Of a stretch of 64,000 nucleotides of DNA, positions 59,287 to 64,000 are shown in pieces. Where the stretch lies: contig NZ_CP038159.1 of the NCBI RefSeq assembly GCF_004526235.1, positions 3,286,001 through 3,350,000 on the forward strand, given 5' to 3'. How positions within the stretch are numbered: position 1 is the stretch's first letter; each line of letters starts with the position of its first letter. Below the pieces are notes generated by a model. It saw only the letters and a program-made list of their open reading frames with translations, did no database searches and was not told the origin of the DNA. The stretch is from Sphingobacterium sp. CZ-2 (GTDB taxonomy: Bacteria; Bacteroidota; Bacteroidia; Sphingobacteriales; Sphingobacteriaceae). Made by a program: the position numbers and the translations under genes.

Positions 59287-60138
59287 TTATTTAATATAGA
59301 TGATATTTGCTACAGAACGTTGACCTTCATGGTCAAACTTTTTATTATCCGAAGGGTAGTTTACAATATGGTTAGGGGTTGCTCCCTTTACATACATGGT
59401 TGTACTACCGCCTCCATCCAGGTTCATGGCATCTTTTGCACCCAACCAATCCATAACGCTTGCCAATTCTGGAAGGGACATGCCGTAGGATTGATTGCTT
59501 CTGCCATCAACCACCAATAAAATTAATTTATTTTTCTGAGTAATCGCAACGGCAGTCCGTGGATGGCGATTGGTATTGAAGGGATTATTTCCGAGGGGGA
59601 TGATCTGTTGATCCTGAATCAACAAAGGACCAGCCACCATTACATTGGCGGCTTTGGAAGTAACGGGGTCAATATCCATAGCTGAGGCAATCTGAACCTT
59701 TTTTCCATCTAGCGTCAGGACGGCTGTTGCTCTACCGGCAATCTTGCCCCCTAGGTTTACGATCTGGTGATTCACGCGGATATAATCCACCGCACCCCCA
59801 TTCTTCATATCGAAAAATCCAGCATTGATGGCTGCCAAAGCACCATTCTCTTCGGCAAACACACTGGTTTTCTTTAAGATTTTAGGGTCTGCCGCAAAAT
59901 GAACCTTCTTGGCATGTTTTTTTAAATCGATTTCTATCCAATTGATTTCCTGCTGGGCATTAAATAGATTGGAAAAATGGCCTTGGTGCCAAGTAATACC
60001 TTTTTTTATTTCCTTACTGTTCCATTTTGCTTGTGCTATGGCTAAGGAGTCCGGGTTCTGCGCAGAAGCATTCAGATGCAAGAAGCAAGTGAATACTGCA
60101 ACGAGGAGGCTTAGGTTTTGGAGATTTCGTTGAAGCAT
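59287..60138 (-). CDS. Secreted phosphodiester glycosidase (NAGPA domain)
   Basis: A 283-residue protein with signal peptide (about residues 6-26, ending ASAQ) and a NAGPA domain. The typical string HPRTAVAITQKNKLILLVVD, then SYGMSLPELASVMDWLG, and the NLDGGGSTTMYV signature near residue 235 identify it. The family removes GlcNAc or other sugars linked through a phosphodiester, as in the mammalian uncovering enzyme. I chose the ATG at 60138 over a TTG at 60153. It starts the triad with GDPD and EEP. Confidence 0.86.
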   Translation of the reverse strand: MLQRNLQNLSLLVAVFTCFLHLNASAQNPDSLAIAQAKWNSKEIKKGITWHQGHFSNLFNAQQEINWIEIDLKKHAKKVHFAADPKILKKTSVFAEENGALAAINAGFFDMKNGGAVDYIRVNHQIVNLGGKIAGRATAVLTLDGKKVQIASAMDIDPVTSKAANVMVAGPLLIQDQQIIPLGNNPFNTNRHPRTAVAITQKNKLILLVVDGRSNQSYGMSLPELASVMDWLGAKDAMNLDGGGSTTMYVKGATPNHIVNYPSDNKKFDHEGQRSVANIIYIK

Positions 60139-60195
60139 GTTTATTGTTAACAAGTTCCACGAATTTACCCATTTATTATTAACAAAACATTAAAC

Positions 60196-60876
60196 TTAAC
60201 GTTCTCCGTTCCATTCGCCATAAAATTGTTGCAAAAACTCTTCCATGTGCTCATGTCGACCCTTTGCGATCAACTTGGCCGCATCCGTATTCATTTTATC
60301 CTTCAACAAAAGCAATTTCTCGTAAAAATGATTGATGGTTGGGGCCGTGGTATTTTTATAGGCTTCCTTGGATTGATTCTCCAACGCAGGTATTTCGGGA
60401 TTGTAGATCTCCCGATTCTTATATCCACCATAATTGAATGCACGGGCAATTCCGATCGCACCGATTGCATCCAAACGGTCAGCATCCTGTACCACTTCCA
60501 ATTCCTTGGAATGGAACTTGACCTCACCCAGCGATGCCTTAAAAGACATGTTCAAAATAATGTTTTGCACATGTTCAATGACTTCCTGTTCCGTTCCTAC
60601 AGCTGCCAAAAATTCTCCAGCTATCCGAGGACCAACACTTTCATCACCGCCATGAAATTTACTATCCGCTATATCATGAAGCAAGGCCGTCAGTTCACAC
60701 ACGAAAGGATCAGCCTCTTCGGTTTGAAGAATCAGTTTGCAATTGTTCCAAACTCGTAGAATATGCCACCAATCATGTCCAGATTCTGCATCCTTTAAGC
60801 GATCCTGGACAAATGCTGCTGTCTTTTCAATAATCTCTTGCTGTTCCTTAGTCTTTACTGCCTTCATATAATTCAT
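60196..60876 (-). CDS. HD-domain metal-dependent phosphohydrolase
   Basis: A protein of about 226 residues (or 223 from the ATG at 60867). The HD motif is visible as SGHDWWHILRVWNNC and LTALLHDIADSK (His-Asp near residue 60), with DADRLDAIGAIG as the last metal-ligand Asp. The family hydrolyses nucleotides or other phosphate esters. It overlaps the end of the methyltransferase gene by about 29 bases, suggesting coupling. Earlier in-frame starts lie deep inside that gene and are not supported. Confidence 0.86.
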   Translation of the reverse strand: MNYMKAVKTKEQQEIIEKTAAFVQDRLKDAESGHDWWHILRVWNNCKLILQTEEADPFVCELTALLHDIADSKFHGGDESVGPRIAGEFLAAVGTEQEVIEHVQNIILNMSFKASLGEVKFHSKELEVVQDADRLDAIGAIGIARAFNYGGYKNREIYNPEIPALENQSKEAYKNTTAPTINHFYEKLLLLKDKMNTDAAKLIAKGRHEHMEEFLQQFYGEWNGER

Positions 60877-62008
60877 ATTGCAATAAGCGACAGTCCAATT
60901 TACCATTGAAGAATTCAAAACGACGGGAAGCACGTAATCCAATCTTTTTAGCAAGATCTGGGTTTCCGGTAAAAACATAACCCCTATAGCCCTGGCATTC
61001 CTTTTTCAGGAAATCCCCGATACGGGCGTAGGTCATCTCCAGTTTACTATGCGTACCTAAGCGCTCTCCATATTCCGGATTGAACATGATGACGCCCTGA
61101 CCAACAGGAATAGTCGTTTCAGCAAAGTCGCAGACTTCAAATTTAATCAGATGTTCTACCCCAGCAGTCCTGGCATTCAATTTTGCAATTTCAATGGCTT
61201 CGGAAGAAATATCAGAAGCAATGATTTCTGGCAGGTTGGTTTTTTCGGTAATATCTTTTAGGATGCGGCGCTCATTAAAGAACACCTCCTCATCATACCC
61301 TTTAAAGTGCATAAAGGAATAATTCATGCGAAGAAGACCCGGTTTTCTGGTCTGTGCCATCAAGGCAGCCTCGATTGCTAAGGTTCCAGAACCACACATC
61401 GGATTGACAAAAGGCGACCTCCGATTCCATTGGGTAGCCAGGATGGTCGCACTTGCCAAGGCTTCCAACATAGGCGCTTTTCCAGGATGTTTTCTATAGC
61501 TGTGTTTGGCCAAGGTTTCACCCGAAGTATCCAAAAATATCTCGGCGCGATCTTCCATCCAATGCAGGTGAATCACCGCACGATTTAGATCAGGACCTGA
61601 ATTAGGGCGCATGCCTTTTTTATCCTTGATCCGATCGACGATAGCATCCTTCACTTTCACATTAGCGAATAAAGGAGTGGTGATCGTTTCGTTGTGCACA
61701 TTGGATGTTACGGAGAAGTAACCATCCAATGGAAGGTAATCCTCCCAAGGAATCTGCACCAGATTTTTATAAAGCTCATTCGCATCCTTCGCACGGAAAG
61801 CCTTCAATTCGTAATACACCTGGCTTGCAATATGTAAATTCAAGTTCAGTTTTATACACTCATTTACAGAGGCATACAATTCTACCCCGGTATTAAAACT
61901 ACGCTTTATATCAAATCCTAATTCGCGGACTTCCTGTTCTAAAAATGGAGATAAACGTCGGTTACATGTGACGATTACCTTACTTCTGCTGTTGAAAACT
62001 TCTGCCAT
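60848..62008 (-). CDS. THUMP-domain class I RNA methyltransferase (RlmL-like)
   Basis: A 386-residue enzyme. The N-terminal THUMP region (about residues 50-165) precedes a Rossmann methyltransferase domain. The SAM site has FVNPMCGSGTLAIEAA (about 205), ASDISSEAIEIA and the catalytic motif FNPEYGERLG (about 310), where the usual NPPY is NPEY. It probably methylates the N2 of a guanine in rRNA or tRNA. It is followed by the HD hydrolase gene, overlapping by about 29 bases. A TAACTTTG -7-like box ends seven bases before its ATG. Confidence 0.88.
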   Translation of the reverse strand: MAEVFNSRSKVIVTCNRRLSPFLEQEVRELGFDIKRSFNTGVELYASVNECIKLNLNLHIASQVYYELKAFRAKDANELYKNLVQIPWEDYLPLDGYFSVTSNVHNETITTPLFANVKVKDAIVDRIKDKKGMRPNSGPDLNRAVIHLHWMEDRAEIFLDTSGETLAKHSYRKHPGKAPMLEALASATILATQWNRRSPFVNPMCGSGTLAIEAALMAQTRKPGLLRMNYSFMHFKGYDEEVFFNERRILKDITEKTNLPEIIASDISSEAIEIAKLNARTAGVEHLIKFEVCDFAETTIPVGQGVIMFNPEYGERLGTHSKLEMTYARIGDFLKKECQGYRGYVFTGNPDLAKKIGLRASRRFEFFNGKLDCRLLQYELYEGSKD

Positions 62009-62063
62009 ATTTCTGCAAAGTTACTTATTCTGTAAGCAAAAAATGTTTAATTTTACGGTTTAA

Positions 62064-62071
62064 TAAATTTG
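62064..62071 (+). promoter_or_regulatory. Promoter-like -7 box abutting the DUF3127 start
   Basis: TAAATTTG is an exact TAnnTTTG match and ends two bases before the ATG at 62074. If it is a true -7 box, transcription would start at or inside the first codons, so the ATG or the promoter needs care. Confidence 0.4.
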
Positions 62072-62073
62072 AT

Positions 62074-62448
62074 ATGGAAATAAGAGGAAAAGTACATGAA
62101 GTAGGTGCGATTCAACAAGTAACTGAATCCTTCAAAAAGAGAGATTTAATTGTTGCCTATGCAGAAAACCCACAATTCGTAGAATATATTCGTTTTGAAG
62201 CAACACAAGATCGTGTAAACATTTTTGACAACCTATCGGTAGGGGATGATATTGAAGTATCTTTTAACCTTCGTGGTCGACCATGGACAAACAAAGAAGG
62301 TGTTACTACATACTTCAATTCTTTGGTTGCTTGGCGTGTCACCAAATTAGCAAATACGGCAGCAGCAGCTCCAGCACCTGGATATGCAGATATGCCGCCA
62401 GTAGATATCAGCTCAAGTGGTGCTGACGATGATGATTTGCCATTCTAA
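62074..62448 (+). CDS. DUF3127 protein with an SSB-like C-terminal tail
   Basis: A 124-residue soluble protein. The body (about 1-90) matches DUF3127, with MEIRGKVHEV, FKKRDLIVAYAENPQFVEYI and LSVGDDIEVSFNLRGRPWTN, and resembles an OB fold. The linker is Ala/Pro-rich. The last residues, DDDDLPF, copy the acidic DDDIPF tip with which SSB recruits partner proteins. The DUF itself is not SSB, and the chromosome should have a separate ssb gene. A DNA or RNA metabolism role is inferred from the fold and tail only. Confidence 0.83.
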   Translation: MEIRGKVHEVGAIQQVTESFKKRDLIVAYAENPQFVEYIRFEATQDRVNIFDNLSVGDDIEVSFNLRGRPWTNKEGVTTYFNSLVAWRVTKLANTAAAAPAPGYADMPPVDISSSGADDDDLPF

Positions 62449-62472
62449 GCATATAAGCTGAAAAGCACAACA

Positions 62473-62510
62473 ACATAAAAAAAGGGGATTTAAATCCCCT
62501 TTTTTTATGT
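62473..62510. terminator. Perfect 38-base palindromic bidirectional terminator
   Basis: Arms of nineteen bases (62473-62491 and 62492-62510) are perfectly complementary, with a GGGG/CCCC core and A7/T7 runs. It lies between the convergent DUF3127 and 2OG-oxygenase genes and can end both transcripts. Confidence 0.88.
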
Positions 62511-62518
62511 TCAAATTT

Positions 62519-63481
62519 TTACATTTTCAAACCAATCTCTCTTAATCGTTCATCCAAATACTGCCCTGCTGTATAATCCTCGTATGCTTTCGGATGTTCC
62601 GCATCCACACAAGAATCCAAAGAAGCAAGACTCATACTCGATTTTGGATGTAAAAAGAAAGGTACCGAATACCTGGAAGTCTTCATTAACTCACGTGGAG
62701 GGTTTACCACCCGGTGCGTCGTTGATTTTAACTTATTGTTCGTCAAGCGCTGCAACATATCGCCCACGTTCACCACAATGTCCTCCCCTTTTGCTTTGAT
62801 GGCAAACCACTCGTTATCTTTCGTCAATACCTCTAATCCATCGGCAGAAGCACCGATCAACAAGGTAATCAAATTGATATCCTCATGCGCACCAGCCCTA
62901 ACCGCATCATCAGGAATAGTTTCCGGATTTTCGATAGGGAAATAATGTATCGCACGTAAAATAGAGTTTCCATTGTGAACAAATGGCTCGAAATAATCCT
63001 CTGGTAGTGATAAATAGGTCGCGATTGCCTTTAAGATGTTTCTTCCTGCATCTTCCAATTTTTGGTAGATCTCTCCCGTCACCTGATCGAAGGCCGGTAA
63101 TTCCGCCACTTTCGGATTGTCTGGAAAATCGGTTTTCGAATATTCCTCATCCGTAATAGTCTGTCCTCGCTGCCAAAACTCTTTCAAATCAGGAGTCTTG
63201 GAATCCTTTGCCTTCTCACGTCCTTTGGCCGTATAACCGCGTTGTCCTGCCAACTCCGGAAATTCATAATTCCGCTTGGTATCCTCTGGAAGATCAAAAA
63301 ATGCTTTAACGGTTTTATATAGCTCATCAATCAATTCTGGCGATAGACCATGATTCGCAATAGTCACGAATCCAGTCTCATTGAATGCTTTTCCAATATC
63401 TTGGACAAATTGATTTCTTTGGGCCTCATCTCCAGCTGTATAATGCTGTAGATCTAATCTAGGAATGTTTACTAATGCCAT
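62519..63481 (-). CDS. 2-oxoglutarate/Fe(II) dioxygenase (isopenicillin N synthase-like)
   Basis: A 320-residue enzyme with the N-terminal DIOX_N segment (QDIGKAFNETGFVTIANHGL) and the iron- and 2OG-binding domain. The ligand triad is His-x-Asp in AGAHEDINLITLLIG (about residue 195) and the distal His in STTHRVVNPP (about 253), with the RxS 2OG-binding pair in RYSVPFF (about 270). It hydroxylates or otherwise oxidises an unknown small molecule. The IPNS-like label describes the fold, not beta-lactam synthesis. Confidence 0.88.
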   Translation of the reverse strand: MALVNIPRLDLQHYTAGDEAQRNQFVQDIGKAFNETGFVTIANHGLSPELIDELYKTVKAFFDLPEDTKRNYEFPELAGQRGYTAKGREKAKDSKTPDLKEFWQRGQTITDEEYSKTDFPDNPKVAELPAFDQVTGEIYQKLEDAGRNILKAIATYLSLPEDYFEPFVHNGNSILRAIHYFPIENPETIPDDAVRAGAHEDINLITLLIGASADGLEVLTKDNEWFAIKAKGEDIVVNVGDMLQRLTNNKLKSTTHRVVNPPRELMKTSRYSVPFFLHPKSSMSLASLDSCVDAEHPKAYEDYTAGQYLDERLREIGLKM

Positions 63482-63497
63482 GTTTATTTTGTTTATA

Positions 63498-63505
63498 CAA
63501 AGTTA
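63498..63505 (-). promoter_or_regulatory. Promoter -7 box of the dioxygenase gene
   Basis: On the minus strand this reads TAACTTTG, an exact TAnnTTTG match, 16 bases before the ATG at 63481. No clear TTTG lies at the -33 distance. Confidence 0.4.
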
Positions 63506-63681
63506 ACGGATAAATAACACAGAAGAGCCTGACCTGTTCAGAACCCTAACTACAATAACTATATTTCACTGAAAACCAACATTTAAAGTTATTAACAATT
63601 CAACTATTATCCATCTTGAACCTGCCTCAACCCATCTTTTAATTCATTTATGTCAAGGATTTATTAAAAATTCACAAAAAG

Positions 63682-63712
63682 TTTGAATTATCAATCCAAT
63701 CTATTAAATTTG
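63682..63712 (+). promoter_or_regulatory. Consensus promoter of the MarR gene
   Basis: TTTG (63682-63685), a spacer of exactly 19 bases and TAAATTTG (63705-63712) give a perfect match to the Bacteroidota primary sigma promoter. Confidence 0.85.
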
Positions 63713-63726
63713 TTATGCATGCATAA
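63713..63726. promoter_or_regulatory. Perfect palindrome at the MarR transcription start
   Basis: TTATGCATGCATAA is a perfect 14-base palindrome starting at the base after the -7 box, so it covers the expected transcription start. MarR regulators commonly bind such palindromes to repress themselves, so this is a likely autoregulatory operator. Confidence 0.68.
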
Positions 63727-63769
63727 TAAATAAGCAGCATACATACTACAAGATAAGAATAACCGAAAT

Positions 63770-64000
63770 ATGAGCCAAGACAATACGATCGATTACTTTC
63801 TAAAGACGGCGTGGCAAACTGTAGCGAACAAATACAATGTTATTGCTTCACAACATGGGTTCACCCAAGCTGCTGGTTATATTTTGATCAATATCCACCG
63901 CGACGGTACGCCTGTTTCGCAGATCGCGAATTCTACTGGCGTTAAAACAACATCCCTTTCCCGCGTGCTGAACAACCTGGAAGGTTTAGGGTTCATTTAC
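63770..64000 (+). CDS. MarR-family transcriptional regulator, N-terminal part
   Basis: The gene starts at ATG 63770 and runs off the right edge, leaving 77 residues. The helical start is followed by the winged helix-turn-helix (TPVSQIANSTGVKTTSLSRV then LNNLEGLGFIY), clearly of the MarR type. It is divergent from the dioxygenase gene, with a leader of about 45 bases after its promoter and operator. In related bacteria a MarR gene of this kind may precede fatty-acid oxidation genes, but the window ends before any neighbour can be seen. Confidence 0.85.
   Translation, partial: MSQDNTIDYFLKTAWQTVANKYNVIASQHGFTQAAGYILINIHRDGTPVSQIANSTGVKTTSLSRVLNNLEGLGFIY

Noticed and set aside
62074..62448. Annotation of DUF3127 as single-stranded DNA-binding protein
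   Set aside because: Only the acidic tail is SSB-like. The body lacks the SSB family sequence.

Overview
The window looks like a chromosomal segment of a Bacteroidota bacterium, most probably of the family Sphingobacteriaceae (Sphingobacterium or a close relative). The grounds are a moderately AT-rich base composition, a SusC/SusD pair, LytS/LytTR signalling, Bacteroidota-type promoters (TTTG, about 19 bases, TAnnTTTG), weak ribosome binding sites and many families found mainly in this phylum (DUF3127, DUF2157/DUF4401/GDYXXLXY, DUF1343, lysine 6-transaminase). No rRNA, tRNA or CRISPR array was seen.

Layout. 1-8.5 kb: the end of an acetylxylan-esterase-like hydrolase, a bacteriophytochrome kinase with its heme oxygenase, a small helix-turn-helix protein, an ABC-F ATPase, a NamZ-like glycosidase and a Na+/H+ antiporter. 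8.6-22.5 kb: an amino-sugar and glycan utilisation locus (nagA, a LacI regulator, a GH20 hexosaminidase and a FucP/NagP-type transporter; then a divergent LacI repressor, two matching operators, SusC, SusD, a multidomain surface lipoprotein, a GH16-like lipoprotein and a NagB-type deaminase). 22.7-25.9 kb: a Tat-exported Gfo/Idh/MocA oxidoreductase, a WYL regulator and an MBL hydrolase. 26-28 kb: a decayed, GC-rich IS110-family element between REP-like palindromes. 29.3-33.5 kb: lysine catabolism (glutaryl-CoA dehydrogenase, aminoadipate-semialdehyde dehydrogenase, lysine 6-transaminase). 33.8-42.7 kb: mutL, two rhomboids (the second apparently dead), a membrane EEP protein, an S41 protease and fumC. 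42.7-44.3 kb: an intact IS110-family element in a REP-like repeat. 44.3-54.7 kb: a TelA/XpaC pair, YiaA-like and DUF2157/DUF4401/GDYXXLXY membrane proteins, a LytS/LytTR two-component system and a sigma/anti-sigma pair. 54.9-64 kb: a nitroreductase, PepT, a DUF4197 lipoprotein, three secreted phosphodiester-cleaving enzymes, an HD hydrolase, a THUMP RNA methyltransferase, DUF3127, a 2OG oxygenase and the start of a MarR regulator.

The most notable observation is in the second IS110 element (about 42959-44204). Its upstream non-coding end folds into two stem-loops on the minus strand, and these hold four short segments matching, in the correct strand sense, the two halves of its REP-like target and its own two ends. 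That is the layout of a bridge RNA that guides IS110 recombinases, and here the guide is addressed to a dispersed genomic palindrome. Removing the element restores a normal REP-like unit. The first IS110 element also abuts a REP-like arm and shows weaker signs of the same arrangement.

The nag/sus locus can be read as one system: surface capture and cleavage by SusC/D, the GH16-like protein and the multidomain lipoprotein, periplasmic trimming by GH20, uptake by the MFS carrier, then NagA and NagB feeding fructose-6-phosphate into glycolysis. Operators placed on the promoters suggest control by two LacI-type repressors.
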